A stretch of 64,000 nt of DNA from Leucosporidium creatinivorum (taxonomy: Eukaryota; Basidiomycota; Microbotryomycetes; Leucosporidiales; Leucosporidiaceae), in assembly GCA_001600635.1 (NCBI GenBank), contig BCKL01000013.1, positions 599,537-663,536 of the forward strand. The letters are read 5' to 3'. Made by a program: the position numbers and the translations under genes. Of this stretch, positions 32,399-44,190 are shown one piece after another; the stretch's first letter is position 1, and every line of letters starts with the position of its first letter. A model generated the notes under the pieces. It worked only from the letters and a program-made list of their open reading frames with translations, made no database searches and was not told the origin of the DNA.

Positions 32399-35300
32399 TC
32401 ACGCCTCGGTGTCCTGTTGCGAGCGTCGAGAAGCAACGCCGAAGGCGGTCAGCTTCGCCTGTTCAAGCAAACACAGCCGCAGAGATCGCTGCCGAGCAAC
32501 TCACATCCAAGAAGATTTCGGCATAATGATGCAGAATCGTCTCGATGACCTTGCACTGCCAGCTCATGTCGGCGAGCGCCGAGCCGTTGCCGTTGGCCGA
32601 GGGAGGGGCGCCGAGGAGGTTGGGTCCGAAGACGATGGCGAGGTTGGAGCAGGACATTTGATTGAGGGATTCGAGGGCTTGGACTCTGTTGAACAGGAGA
32701 CGGGAGAGAGGTAGAAGGAAGGAGGAAGCAGAAAGGAGGAAAGAGGGTCAGAGAGAGCGAGACGACCGAAGAGAACGAGCCGGAGACGTACTTGTCGAGA
32801 TGGCCCATGAGGTACTTGAGCGTCGCATAGTTGGGATCGGGTAGGTCGTTGACCCGCTCGTGCAGTCGAATATGCCGCAGGCGGTCGTTCTCGATTTCTG
32901 CTCGGTGGCGAAGGAGGTCAGCTCGGTTCGCTCGAGACGAAGATCAGAAGGCTGTGGCGGAGTGAAGACTCACTGGCTGCTTCGATGAAACCCGCGTAGA
33001 GCTCCCACGTCAACAGAGGTTCCGGCATCTCCCTGAACCAGAGCTTCATGACGGCGGCGATGTCGTTGATGTCGCTCAGGTTGTCCTCCGATAGCAAGTC
33101 GGTGCCCTCGATGTCTGTAGAGCGTGATATGAGGTCAGCGCCCATCGCCTCGCCGTCCGATCCCCCTGCTCGGCGCTCCCAAACTCACCTCGATCCAAAG
33201 CCCCCTTCAGCCGCTGCACCCTACTCGTCGTCCCACTAAGCCTATAGATACCCATACTCTCCAGCCCATGCAGCTCGATCGCCTCGCAACACTTCTCCAG
33301 CACTCGAGGAACGTCGACGCCGTCGCGAGCCATTTGGTCGCCGAGGTCGACGCCGAAGGTTGGCTGTGAGGTGGCGGGGGAGAAGGGTTGGGCCATGGAC
33401 ATGGCGGAGGCGCGGGGAGAAAGTGTTGGTCGTGCGGAGGGGAGCTGTAGATGGAGTGAGAGGGTTAGCGAGGCGAGCGCGGAGACAGCGCAGAAGCGGA
33501 AGAGCGATGGAAGGGGGAGCCAGAGACTCACGAAGCCGTCCTCTTGTGGACCTTCCCGTCTTGGTCCCTTTTGTCCGCTCATCTGCCACTGCAGGGCGTA
33601 CTGCTGCATGTACGTCTTGAAGTCCTCCCGCACGTCGATCCCGTCGACGAGAGCCTTGATGCCGGGCCCTGCGAGCGAGCGTGAAAACCGAAAGGAGGGT
33701 TAGCTGTAGTTCGGACGATGAGAAAGCGACCAGCGAGCAACGCACCATCGTCGGCTCCGATTGGCGCCAGCGTCAAGCCGTCGGTGACGATCGTGCTTTC
33801 GAAGATGTAGGCGTAGCGAGAGAGGTGATACTGTGTCCCAAGGTCGACCTCGTCCGAAGCCTCCTTGAGTGTCTGCGCGAGTTCAAACAAGCGTCAGCCG
33901 GGCCAACTCTGTCACGGCTCGCCGGAACGACAACTCACCCTCAGTATCCTCGGCAGCTGCAAGCCAAAGTACTCCTGTCTAACCGCCTGCGCTCCCAACA
34001 CCTGACTCCGATAAGCATCCGAGCACTGTCCCATCCTACTCCGCACCTCCTCCTCCTGCTTGGCGATCTGCTGAGCGTTCTTCGGGCCCTTGAGCTTCGA
34101 CATGGCTTTTCCGAAGGAGCGCTTGTTGGCGCCGGCGGAGGTGCTGGAGGAGTGGGGGACGGAAACGTCCTTGACGGATTCGCCTTGCTTGAGGATGAGG
34201 AGACGCTCGAGCTCTTCGGCGGCGGTGTCGAAACGGGCGCGAGCCTGTTGGGCGAGAGATTCATGGGGAGCGAGTGAGGGAGAGGTGCAGGGGAGGGATG
34301 GTAGTCGACGACGAGGAAGGACAGCGGAGCGAGGGGAGGAGAGGGGATAAGAAGCATCAGCGCCGAGCTCGCCCGACTCGCCCGTCTCGCGAGCACGCAC
34401 CTTGTCAACCAAACCCTCCTGCTCCGCCAACCCCTTCTCCAACCGCGTCCCCAAATCCTTCGAACTCCTCCGATGCTTCTCCACCTCCTTGCCCAAAGTC
34501 GACAGCTCCTCGCTCATCTCGGTCAGTTGGGCGGCGAACTTGAGGCGGTTGTCACCTAACAGTTCGTGTGTGCGGAGGAGGGAGAGGTACGAGGTTACGT
34601 AGGATCTGAGAGGGTGATGGGAAGGGCAAGGATTGAGACGCGAGACGGTGCACGGCGGGGGAGGGAAGAGGCGATATGCGATGGCGGAGTGGGAGGCGGA
34701 GGGGGGAGAGGAGGAGAGAGAAGAGTCTGCAAGTCAGCTCCTCGCCCGCAAAAGCCTATCGCAGCGATGCACAAACACTCGATAGCTTCGAGAACTCACC
34801 CAGCCTTGCCCTCGCTCACTCCGTAGTTCTGGCTCGAGCTCCTCGCCAGCTTGATCATCGACCGTGCATACTCTTCCTCAATCAGCGCTCGCTTCTTGAA
34901 GAAGGCGGCGGCTTCCTGTTAGATGACGAAAGGGAAGGAGATGAGCTCGGCGCTCGCGCGGGGAACGAGGAGCTGCAACGTACGGCCGAGCTAGCCATGC
35001 TCTGCTTCATCCGGTCGAGGAGTAGAGGCATGCCGCACTTTAGGGAAGTCGCGAAGTCAGCTGTCCACGTCTATGGACTGGTCCCTCGACGCCCGACTCA
35101 CATCCAAATCGCACAGCGCCCTCAACACACCCTCGTCGAAGCCTTGCACATCCTGCTGACTCGCCCCCTGTCCATGATGGTCGACATCGTCCATCCCTCC
35201 GATCCCAATGCCAATGCCCTGCCCCAGTCCTGCTGCAATGCTTCCCCGCCTAGTCGGCCCTCCACTACCCGTCTCGGCGATACTGCCCAGCCCTAACCCA

Positions 35301-35776
35301 TCTCGACTCTCCCCTTCGTCGTCTGTTGCTCGATCATGACCAGCAGACGAGTTTGAGAGGTTTGGCGAATTGCCGTAGGCGGAAGTGGAATTGGCGGGGT
35401 GAAGCGAGTGCGCGGCGGGGGAGGCGTTGGAGTGCGAATCGTAGGCGTAGGAGGAGGTGGAGAGGGAGGAAGAAGATTGCACTTTCGGTAAAAGGGAATG
35501 TTGCCCTCCGTGCGAGTTGGAGTGAATGGACGACGTCTCGTCGATGGAGTGTTGGCGAGAAGGGGCGCCGCTTCGGGGTTGAGAAGGCGGCGTGGAAGTG
35601 GCTAGAGCTTCCTGCTCTTCGCTATCGTCTGCTGAACGATCGTGCGAGCCTGCGCGTGAGATTGAAGAGGTGGACGGGAGGCGATAGTCTGCCAGAGACG
35701 ACGAGGGGCGCCGGTCGGAGAGGGAGGTGATGGACGGCCGTTGCGAGCCTGGCGGAGATGGTAAAGGCGAGGCCAT
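32399..35776 (-). CDS. RGD1: F-BAR and RhoGAP domain protein, Rgd1 type
   Basis: A predicted GTPase-activating protein for Rho-family GTPases at curved membrane. The N-terminal about 240 residues are Ser-rich and disordered (MASPLPSPPGSQRPSITSLS). The F-BAR region includes EAAAFFKKRALIEEEYARSM, FAAQLTEMSEELSTLGKEVE and EEEVRSRMGQCSDAYRSQVL. The RhoGAP domain has FGVDLGDQMARDGVDVPRVL, the arginine finger in GIYRLSGTTSRVQRLKG, LWFREMPEPLLTWELYAGFI and SNLAIVFGPNLLG. The last exon codes only DTEA and the stop (32399-32413). About ten introns are present, several of 60-100 bp. Yeast Rgd1 acts on Rho3/Rho4 in polarity and cytokinesis; that role is inferred. The gene is divergent from the first MCT-type transporter. 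Confidence 0.88.
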
Positions 35777-37047
35777 GCTGTTCTAGTGCTACTGCAGTAC
35801 GGTAAGAGGTCAGCTGTAGCTCTGCAGACGGCTCAAACAGCTGTTTGTGCGGCCCCTCCTCCTCCACGGTGCTCGTGGGCGAGATTGAGGGCCCCGACTC
35901 GGATAGCGGCCTATTCAGCTCAATCTGTAGTACTACAGATGCCTGCAGTTGCTGCCCCAGCTCCCTCGCTGCAGCCTCAGGCGCTACAGCTCCGCGTTTC
36001 CTCCCACCACGAGACGTGCCACCTTCCCAGCTCGTTCGACTCGTCTGTAGCGGTGCAGACCTGCTCTTCGACCAGCCCCGAGTCACACCTCATTCCAACT
36101 CACCTGATACTGCTGTTGCTGCTGTTGTAGGTCGGTCCGAGCGAGCTGAAGGCAGCCGTCGACGACGAGGAGAGGGAGGGAGCGGGTCTAAGCTTGAAGT
36201 GAGTTGCTGTAGCCGAGTACGAGTGGGTGTGTCCCGTGGTAGGTGTCCTGCTGTTGCTGTAGTACTCTAGTCCAAGGCCTGCCGACCTACACGACGAAAT
36301 GGTCGAGAAGCAAGCTCCGAAGCGAGCTGCGAAGCGGGAGAGGCTGGCTCGGAGAGCTCGAATCGGCAGCGCTAAGCTACAGATCTAGAGTTTTTCATTT
36401 TGGCCATCGACTTACAACAGAACTAGAGCTAGCGATTCATTTTGCTTAGCCAAGAAATACTCGGCTGTCTATCGTCCTGCAGAAACCGACGAGGGAGCCC
36501 CGGCTGCTCGGCTTCGCTCTCTTTGAGCTCCGTCTACTCGTTGCTTCGTACCTCTCTGCTCGCTAGTGCACACCGCAGATCTCGCTCGGCCTTTGCCCTA
36601 GAGCCTTGCTCTCACAGGCCTGCGCCGAGCTTGCCTATACCAAGCTCTCTCCGACCTCGCTCTGCAGCTTCTTACCCGCGGCCTCTCAGGATTGCTCGGC
36701 AGCATGTCTGCCGATTTCATTTCGCAGTCAAACAGCAATAAATCTGTGGAGCCTTAGGAAGGCTTCCCTTCCGCTTCCCTTCCTCCTCCTGCGGGCCGAC
36801 GGGGTCTGAGCGCTTTGCTCAATGCTGGCGCAGGAAGGCAGGCTTTGCTTCATAGACTTCACTTGAGCGTTTCGGATAGACGATAGACAGACGGTATAGA
36901 CGACTAGAGGGCTCGGAGACGCAGTACAGGACTACAGGACTCGACAGACCCCAACGCCGAAGCTTCGCAGCTTTCGATTCCGGCACGACAAAACAAGCTC
37001 ACCATCCCGTCTGCAACCTTACACATCGTAACCCCCAGCCATTTACC
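35777..37047. promoter_or_regulatory. Long divergent intergenic region with CTGTAG/CTACAG motifs
   Basis: 1,271 bp between the divergent RhoGAP and MCT genes, without a supported gene. The hexamer CTGTAG or its complement CTACAG recurs between 35810 and 36385 (for example near 35814, 35935, 35943, 35986, 36047, 36206, 36257 and 36378). At 35935-35948 two copies form a perfect 14-bp palindrome, CTGTAGTACTACAG. A CTG/TTG-rich run lies at about 36112-36128. This is the largest gene-free spacer in the window, apart from the MMS2 intron. Confidence 0.5.
35935..35948. promoter_or_regulatory. 14-bp perfect palindrome, candidate operator
   Basis: CTGTAGTACTACAG equals its own reverse complement. It lies about 160 bp upstream of the RhoGAP start, and a partial copy (CTGTAGTACTCTAG) is at about 36257. 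A dimeric factor could bind it. The function is inferred only. Confidence 0.35.
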
Positions 37048-39179
37048 ATGCAGCAACCAACACCAATGAACATCTCCCCCTCCGCCTTCTCCACCCACCT
37101 CGCATCCCTCTCCCTCGCCGACGAGCTCGATGGACCGACTCCGGTCGCGTCCGAGTATGGAGGACCAACACGTGTAGGCTCGCCTGAGCCTGAGCCTCAT
37201 AAGCTTATGAAGGGAGATGATCTGGAAAAAAGCCCGGCGGTGATTGGGGATGAGGAGAAGGAAGGTGGATGGGAGATCGCCGAGTCGAAGGGGCCAAGGG
37301 ATGAGGAGAAGCAGGAGGAGGAGGTGGTGACAGCAGTGATGGACTTCCCAGAAGGTGGATGGAGGGCCTACGGAGCTGTAGCGGGCGCAGTTCTTGTTCT
37401 CCTCTCAACTTTCGGGTTCGTCGACCTTTCGCTATCTCACTGGACCCTTCGCTCTGTCGTCCACCTCTCGCTCCCTCCCGCTTCGTCTAGTTGATGCTGA
37501 CCCGTACCCTGACCTTTGCTCCCACCGACAGCCTCTCCAACTCGTTCGGAGTCTTCCAGGCCCAGTACATCACCATGCCCAACCTCTCCTCCTACCCTCC
37601 CTCGACCATCTCTTGGATCGGCTCTACTCATCTCTGCATAACCTTCGGCTCGTCGCTGCTCAGCGGTATGCTGTTCGACCGCGGCCAGTGAGTCTCGCAA
37701 GCGAGCATCGCCGAACGACCCCATGCTGATCCTTCTCGCTTTCTTGCAGCTTCCGCTACCAGCTCGCCTTTGGATCGACTCTATGGCTATTTGGAATGTT
37801 CATGCTCTCCCTCTCGACCACCTATGCGCAAATCTTCCTGTCCCACGCCGTCTGCCTCGGGGTGAGTTCATCGCTCTCTCTCCTGCCTCGACCGAATTCG
37901 GCGCTGACCTCCTTCCTTCTTTTCTCACTCTATCTACCCCTTCTTACTCCCACCTGATTTCTCTGCACCTCACAGATCGCAGTCGGCTCCTGCTTCGGCC
38001 CTTGCATCTCCTGCTGCGCGACCTACTTCCTGGTTCGGCGCTCTCTCGTCGTGGGATGCGCTACAGCGGGAGCTGGAATGGGCGCCGTCATCTTCCCCAT
38101 CATGCTCAACCGGCTGTTCCCTGTCATCGGCTTCGGACCTACCATCAGGGCTGGTGAGTCTCGCCCTTTTGCTCGGCGATGAGACGAAGGCTGATTTGAG
38201 CGTCTGCAGTCGCCTACCTCATGCTCGGACTTCTCGTCGTTTCGAACCTCATCATGACACCTCGTCAACTCCCTCGTCGAGCACACAAGCCCGCTCTCCC
38301 CCTCCTGGCCTCCTTCGCCCGAGAGCGCGACACTTGGCTAGTCTGCCTCGGTGCCTTCGGGTGTATGATCGGCGCCTTCATCCCTCTATTCTACGTGGTC
38401 GTTTACTCGAAGGCTAGCGGCGTCAATCCCAAGCTCGCTCAGTATTCGGTGAGCTTTCGCTCATCAGCTCGGCGATGAATCTGGGTTCGGCGGCGCATCT
38501 TACTGACCTTCTCTCTCCTCAACTCTAGCTCTCCATCATCAATGGAGTCGCTTGTGTTGCTCGAGTGACTTCTGGTTTCCTTGCCGACCGTATCGGCATC
38601 TTCAACACCGCCGTCCCCTTCACCCTTCTCCTCTCGGTGATGGTCTTCGCGATGTGAGTGCCGATGTTCGAAGCAGGCTGGAGATCCGAGATCAGTAGCA
38701 TCATCTTCAGAGATGCTCCTTGCACCTCATACAGCTTCACGAGATCCTTAGCTGACATCCCCTCCTCCTCGCAGGCTCGGCGCAACTTCAACCGCCTCAA
38801 CCTCCATCTTCCTCATCCTCTTCGGTGTCGCTTCGGGAGGCTTCATCTCGCTCCTCCCCTCCTGCTTCCTTGCCCTTGCATCGGACGTCTCTGAGTTCGG
38901 GTATGTTGTCTCTTCCTCGTTGTCGCATCGCCCAGCGACGGCCTCCGTGCTTGCGCTGATTCCTGTACTCCCACAGACTCCGCTCAGGCGTAGGCTTCCT
39001 CTTCGTCGCCGTAGCTGCCCTCATCGGCTCCCCCATCGCTGGCGCTCTCCTTGTAGCAGCCAATGGCAGCTACGTTGCACCTTGCTGCTTCGGCGGCGCA
39101 ATGTCGTTGCTCGGGTGCGGTTGCTTGGTGATGGCGAGGGAGGGGCAGAGGAAAAGGAAGGGTGGTTGGAAGGTTTGAA
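37048..39179 (+). CDS. MFS monocarboxylate-type transporter (MCT family), paralogue 1
   Basis: Integral membrane protein. A cytosolic, acidic N-terminus of about 95 residues precedes the MCT family signature FPEGGWRAYGAVAGAVLVLL in TM1. Further segments include FGVFQAQYITMPNLSSYPPS, ISWIGSTHLCITFGSSLLSG, FRYQLAFGSTLWLFGMFMLS, CFGPCISCCATYFLVRRSLV, a second half starting DTWLVCLGAFGCMIGAFIPL and the final RSGVGFLFVAVAALIGSPIA. Twelve membrane segments are expected. It ends KGGWKV with TGA at 39177-39179. Members carry monocarboxylates, riboflavin or other organic acids with protons; the substrate here is unknown. The paralogue at 44.2-46.2 kb points the other way. Introns of 60-130 bp have clear CTGAC branch sites. 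Confidence 0.88.
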
Positions 39180-39545
39180 AGGAGTGGTGTGGTTGTTTAT
39201 TCGTTAGCAGTATGGTGTTGTAAAGATAGAGCTTTCTCTACTCACGCTTGGGCGAAGCCGTGCGCCATCGCCGAGCATCGTTTCTTCGCGTCCCGGCGGC
39301 TTGCATGCGTAGCGCGTTCTGCTCAGCTAATGATCTAAAAGGCGCGTTTTTTTACCTGCCTAGAGCAGGTTGACGAAACTCAATTTGGTAGAGCTGCTAT
39401 CGCCGAAGAGGCCGATGCTTTGAGCGCGCGAATGAACTGCTTGCACTGCTACCTTTGTACCCAAAATGAACCCGAATCTATCTAATCACCGATCACTATG
39501 TACCCTAAGCAAGACCTCTGATGATGTACAGCCACTCAGCCAAGC
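39180..39545. other. Convergent intergenic spacer
   Basis: 366 bp between the MCT stop and the stop of the small secreted protein gene. It includes a T-run (GTTTTTTTACC, about 39349) that may lie in a 3' end region. Nothing else recognised. Confidence 0.4.
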
Positions 39546-40265
39546 TCAACCGAGGATGGTCGACCCCCTCGGCGGGTGAGGCTCTCCAGGATGGGTGGTC
39601 GGAGGAGCCACGATGCCACCAGGAGGGACGTAGACGTGCTTGGGGTTCTCGACGGGCTTGGTGGGGCTGGCGACCTTGATCTTGCTGGTGGTGGAGAAGA
39701 CCTTGGTCGTTTTGCTCGCCTTGGGGTTGGAAACGCCGCGAGGAAGGAGGAGGCCGGGTACTGGTGGAGGCGAGGGAGAAAGTCAGCTCAGAAGTCGAGA
39801 CGAAAGACCGTGAGAATCGATAGGTGACTCACCAGCTGTTGGCTCAGCTTCGGCCATGACCTCGGCGAGGGGGCTGGCGAGCTCCTCGTCGGCGAAGGGC
39901 TCCTCGTGTGTCGAGTCGAGACGAAGGGAACGTCTACGAGTAGCGCCTACGCTTTTGAGGGAAGACGAGGAAGTCAGCGAACCGCCATCTGCACTACTTC
40001 GAGGCCTCGTCATCGGCGAGAAGAGAAACTTACCTTGCTTCGGGTTCTTAGGCGTTGGCATCTTGGGGTTCTTTCTTACAACCGCGGGAGACGCAGTCGC
40101 AACAACAGGGATCTTGCCGATCTGTTTGTTGACGATGGCCAGGCGCGAAGCCAAAGCATCGGCCACAGCGTCGGGGCTCGGCGAAGGTAGAGGGGCGCCG
40201 CGGGAGGGGATGACGAGGGCGAGAAGGAGAAGAGTGAAGGCGAGGAGGGTGGTGAGGCGGAGCAT
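39546..40265 (-). CDS. Small secreted Pro/Lys-rich protein, unrecognised
   Basis: Starts with a signal peptide (MLRLTTLLAFTLLLLALVIP) and likely cleavage near SRGAPLP. The rest is low-complexity and basic-proline rich (VVRKNPKMPTPKNPKQG), has an acidic middle (DEELASPLAEVMAEAEPTAG) and ends with a Pro-rich tail (VPPGGIVAPPTTHPGEPHPP, then RGSTILG). Introns occur near 39950-40033 (acceptor GCGTAG, chosen because it keeps the frame open and avoids a TAG) and 39763-39831. It is likely extracellular or wall-associated. No family recognised; no cysteine pattern typical of hydrophobins or effectors. Confidence 0.65.
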
Positions 40266-41006
40266 CGTCGAGGGAAGGGGCTCCTAGCGAGAGGAGAGGC
40301 GGGATGCGAGTCGAGGGAGGTGGTGAGGAGGCGAGGACTTTGACGACGAGCGGTGTGTTAGGAGAGAGCAAGGCGAGCCAGGTGGCGGAGAGGGAGAAGG
40401 GTTGCAGCGAGCGCTCGAGTGGACGCCCTTGGGATGCGGTTCCGATGTGAGAAGAGCGAGAAAGCAGGTCAAGGAGCGCGAACGGCATTCCTCCCTCCTT
40501 CTGAGCCAAAGGCCTGCACGGAATTGAGCTGATGCCTCTTCCGCGTCCAGACCCAGCAAATGCTCGAGGCTCGACGCGCCTTCGATCTCGCTCCTCCGTT
40601 GCAGCGGGCCAACGGCAGCAACCTTCGGCGAAGAGACTCGGCATTATCCTGGACTGAGTGCGCATCAGGCGAGCCGGGCAGGAAGAGTGCAGGAGGCACC
40701 ACCGAAGGCGTGGCGAGCCATGTGTGGAAGCGGGAGAAACGGGGGATCGCCCCTCGAGAGATGGAGACGAGGCTTTGGCGCGGCAGGAGGTGGCAGGTCG
40801 AAGGAGGCGGGCGCGTCGACCGAATCGCCGCGCGCGTGCAGTTGTTGGTTCGTGGGAGCGGGAGATCGTCGGTCTTCGTTGTTCTGGAACGCTGAGCAGC
40901 GGCAAGCTGAGGATGGACGAGCGCGACGAGACGGAGGCAACGAGAGCCTCGTCGAAGCGCGGTCGTCTTCGGCGGAAGCGCTTCATGGCATTCGAGTATA
41001 GCAGTC
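40266..41006. other. Intergenic, no gene seen
   Basis: 741 bp upstream of the secreted-protein gene and downstream of the small cysteine-rich gene. Several frames stay open because of GC content, but none shows a domain, start context or coherent introns. I judge it promoter and spacer DNA. Confidence 0.5.
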
Positions 41007-41330
41007 TCAAAGTTGAGCTACGTCGTCGACCACAGTTCCACTGCTGCCGCGAGCCTGTACGCCAAGAGGTCAGCGAGATCTGAAGAGCGAGAGAGAGAGC
41101 TAAGTAACGCACAGTGGTGGGAGCAGCGCCGGCCTCAGGACGAGGACAAACGCATTGTTCGTCGGCAGGGATCTTGTCCATCACACTAGCGATGTGTTTG
41201 CCGCATCCGCGCCTGTCGAGAAACGGGCGGAGGGTCAGCTTGAGTCGCGTTCAGCGTCGGAGAGATGAACGAGATCTGCAGCTCACCAGGTGCGCTTGCC
41301 GCAAGTAGCACAAGTAGTCTCCATGCACAT
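41007..41330 (-). CDS. Small conserved cysteine-rich (zinc-binding-like) protein, 63 aa
   Basis: Exons 41287-41330, 41113-41212 and 41007-41054 give 192 nt, exactly 64 codons with the stop. The protein begins MCMETTCATCGKRTWRGCGK, continues HIASVMDKIPADEQCVC and ends DDVAQL. The set TTCxxCGKxTWxGCGxH..C.C resembles a short family widespread in fungi whose four to six cysteines probably bind zinc; no function is established. The start at 41328-41330 is chosen because MC precedes the first Cys pair; a second ATG two codons downstream is possible. It lies between the secreted-protein gene and the F-box remnant. It is too short and too split for simple ORF calling. Confidence 0.75.
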
Positions 41331-41684
41331 GATTTCGAGTTGGTTGGTGTGGTGCTTAGAGTCGCAGAGACGTGGCGGAAGGAAGAAGAGAGGCAGCTCC
41401 GTCGACTTCAGCCCCACTGCACAGACCGGCTATGGGATTCCTGCTTAGCATCAGGCCGAGCCTAGCTGTACGTCACTATGCTCGCTCCGTGGTGCTGGCA
41501 CTTCTGAGTGAGCGGAGGGGCGAGGTGCAGGGAGGTAGAGCCGTTGCGCCGTGGCTTCACCGAGTCTCAAGCTCAGCGCCGAGCCAGCGGCAACGAACAC
41601 GCCCTCTCCTCCCTCCAGCTGTGCACGCAGTTGAGGCTTGATAGGCCGAGTCTCCCGACTGATCGCGTAGGAAAGCGAGCTGGG
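41331..41684. other. Intergenic, no gene seen
   Basis: 354 bp that should include the promoter of the small cysteine-rich gene. No repeat or further gene recognised. Confidence 0.4.
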
Positions 41685-41777
41685 CTAAGGGTCGGGAAGA
41701 GCGTCGATGGAGACGGTCGTGGGGAGCGAAAGGAAGGTGATGCGGTGGATGAGCTCGTCGGGGAGTGAAGGGGCCAT
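41685..41777 (-). pseudogene. F-box gene remnant next to MATH-BTB copy D
   Basis: Only the F-box start is left: MAPSLPDELIHRITFLSLPT, then TVSIDALPDP and a stop at 41685. The longer relatives continue at this point with an LVCKAW-type F-box end and leucine-rich repeats, which are absent here. The upstream leader with GTGAGC donor, CGCTGACC branch and CTACAG acceptor is kept. It is head-to-head with MATH-BTB copy D. Confidence 0.6.
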
Positions 41778-42531
41778 GTCGGGAAAAGCTTTGGGGTTGA
41801 CCTGTAAGCTGTAGCAGAGTAGCCCCGAGGTCAGCGAGCCGACTTGACCTGTCGAGCTGAGAGCGGCGGAGAGAGCTGAGCTCACCGAGCTGTAAGAGAT
41901 TGACCGCCTAGAGCAGCGAGCTGTAGCAGAGCAGTAAGAGTCCGATCCCAACGAGTCGGAGCTGCTATATAAGAGCACAGAACGAGGTGATGGCAGGAGC
42001 ACAAGAGTTCGAATTCGAGTTGGCTTGCAGGTCTCTCTACTGGCGCTCACTGCTCGCTCTCGTTTGCTATCGTCCTACAGCTCTGACATCGCGCTCAGAG
42101 GAAAGCTACTGGACTACACCTCCCCTCCTAGTACCACCCGCTTCGCTTGCTGCTTTGGCTGGACTACAAGGGACGCGTCGCTTCAGAGCTCGTAAGCAGG
42201 GACCGCGCGTTGCGCTGAACGTGAGTGCTGGTCTCCTTGTAGAGCAGTGGTGGTGCAGGAGAATATACACACAGGCTCTATGGTGCTCCGTCAGTTTTTC
42301 GAGCAAGACGGCAGCTTATGAGACGAGCTGGAAGGGTCGAGCAGTAGCTCGCGCCGTTCTGTATGTCAGTAGCTGACCTCTTTGCTCCACACCTTGTCCA
42401 AAAGCAAAAGTACCCCCCATCTTTCCACCCATTCCGTCGTCAGCTCTCATCTCCCGACCGTGCACACTCAGCATCGCCGAAGCTTCCTCCTCCTCGTCGC
42501 CCGCCCGCCCTCAGCTCTCGCGTTCGCCGCC
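41778..42531. repeat. Leader repeat between the F-box remnant and copy D
   Basis: Fifth clear copy of the leader. The conserved block runs near 42000-42100 (GAGTTGGCTTGCAGGTCTCT; CTCGTTTGCTATCGTCCTAC). It differs from the other leaders in having TATATAAG at 41966-41973, where the others read TGTACAAG. Toward copy D it has GTGAGT near 42220 and CAGTAGCTGACC near 42367, then CT-rich DNA up to the start codon. Confidence 0.65.
41966..41973 (+). promoter_or_regulatory. TATA-box-like TATATAAG
   Basis: Only this copy of the family leader carries a TATA-like element; relatives have TGTACAAG at the same place. It lies about 560 bp upstream of the copy D start, far for a TATA box unless an untranslated first exon lies between. 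Function inferred. Confidence 0.3.
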
Positions 42532-43938
42532 ATGACTACTTTAGCCACCTTCACCGAGAAGAGCTCGTGCACCTTTGCTTGGGACATCGACATCGACACG
42601 AACGACATTGCCAGTGATCTGTGATTTCCCCTCGCGAGTCGCTTCGGCATGGTCACGCTCGAAGTGACCATCAACAAACCTCAGGCGGTCAAGTTCTCTC
42701 CTCGATTTGTCGATCTCAAACCGGGGGAGATGGGGCGTGGTATCAAGCTGTCGGCCGAGGTCTTCTGGCTCGATGCTGCAGGACGTCCCACGTCGATCAA
42801 GACCGGAAACCTGGACTTCGAGACGTTCCCACCCTCGAGCAGGGGAATCGGCATGAGCGGTTGTACGCCAGAAGCTCTCAAGACGGCCGAGAAACTGGAT
42901 TCCAGGTTCAGCGGACTGGCCCATCGTCGCTTTCGCTTCGTCCTTACCCTCGCCGAGGTCACTCCGCCAGCCGCGGCTCTGCATTCAATCTCCAGCCGGC
43001 AGATCAAGAACATTACGTCATGTATGTGAACCTGACTCATCAGGATCCAGACGATCACAGACTGACCTACATCTTTTTCTAGCCTCGCTACTGTCGAAAC
43101 GGCCAAACGATGTTCGACTCGTCTTCCCAGCTCTACCAGCTGAGCTTTGGGCCAACAACTCTGTCTTCCTCGCCGCCTCGTCCCCGTACTTCAAGACCTT
43201 CTGGCCTCGGACGACTTCGCCGAAAGCGTGCGCCGAGGTCGCAAGCGACCGAAAATTGAGGGCGAGGAGACCGTGCTGGGTGGCGGTTCGACGGCGGGGA
43301 CCAAAGCGAGTTCAGCCACCGTAGTGGATTCGGGCACTGGAGACGGAGACGGAGACGGCGACGACTCGGACGAGGAAACGGACGTCTTCATCAATCAGCG
43401 TACTCCACCTTCGCTGGAGGACAACGGCGACGATGGCGACTTCACCTACCGCGAGGTGCCGATCTCCGCAACACCGTACACCACCTACCGCGCCGTCCTC
43501 CTTTACCTCCACTCTGGCGACATCACCTTCGCCTCCCTCGCTTCCACCCTCCTTCCGTACCTTACCGCCGCCAAACACACGCGCGAGCAAGTTCTCGATC
43601 GGCACCTCACCAAGACACCCTCCTACCCTTTCCCTGTCTCTCCGAAGTCTGTTTACCGCCTCGCCCACCTCCTCGAACTCGACCACCTCAAGGCGCTCGC
43701 TCTCGACGAGATCGCCTCCCAGCTCACCGTCCAAAACGCGGCATACGAGCTCTTCTCCGACACGAGCATCCTCTATGAGGAGGTCCAGCAAGCGATCCTC
43801 GGTTTTGTGGTTCCCCACTTCGCCGATATTAAGAAGACCCAGGGCATGCAGCAAGTCGACCAGAGGTTTCGCGCTGGGGAGATCCCTCGAGGAGCGCCTA
43901 TTTATGCTGGGCTACTCTCCAGGCTGGTCGGAGCTTGA
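42532..43938 (+). pseudogene. MATH-like/BTB domain protein, copy D, broken
   Basis: Exon 1 starts MTTLATFTEKSSCTFAWDID and continues as a typical MATH-like domain (SRFGMVTLEVTINKPQAVKF; AHRRFRFVLTLAEVTPPAAA), but TGA at 42622-42624 stands where the relatives have a codon between SDL and FPL. Exon 2 keeps BTB part 1 (KRPNDVRLVFPALPAELW), then a one-base loss near 43190-43200 (FKTF against FKTLLAS) shifts the frame. From LASDDFAESVRRGRKRPKIE to the end (YAGLLSRLVGA, stop at 43936-43938) it is open and includes the acidic insert GDGDGDDSDEETDVFINQR and YRAVLLYLHSGDITFASLAS. Two independent disablements point to a pseudogene, although the long 3' part is well conserved. Confidence 0.78.
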
Positions 43939-44190
43939 TGGAGTGGCGAGCCTGAGCCGGTGTTGTCGAGCGGTGGAAGGGCAGCATGAGCTCGGGCGGA
44001 TTAGAGGCGACGGCCGAAATGGCTTTGCTGAGCTGCTGTCAATACCCAACTTCTTTTACTGTACAACACTGCATTACTTCTACTGCGAACGACTGCCAAA
44101 GCTCTACGGGAACGAGAATGATCTACGGCTCGGCTGCTCTAATCCTCCACGCTGAGGGCCGTCTTCCTCTCTTCCACCTCAATACACCAT

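Noticed and set aside
40048-41184. Long minus-strand open frame across the spacer at 40.3-41.0 kb
   Set aside because: It reads through two spliced genes in the wrong frame and through intergenic DNA; its composition is Arg/Ser/Pro-rich noise.
41987-42376. Open frame in the copy D leader (also in leaders A, C and B)
   Set aside because: The frame is not kept among the leader copies and contains splice-like signals; it is more likely an untranslated leader or promoter.
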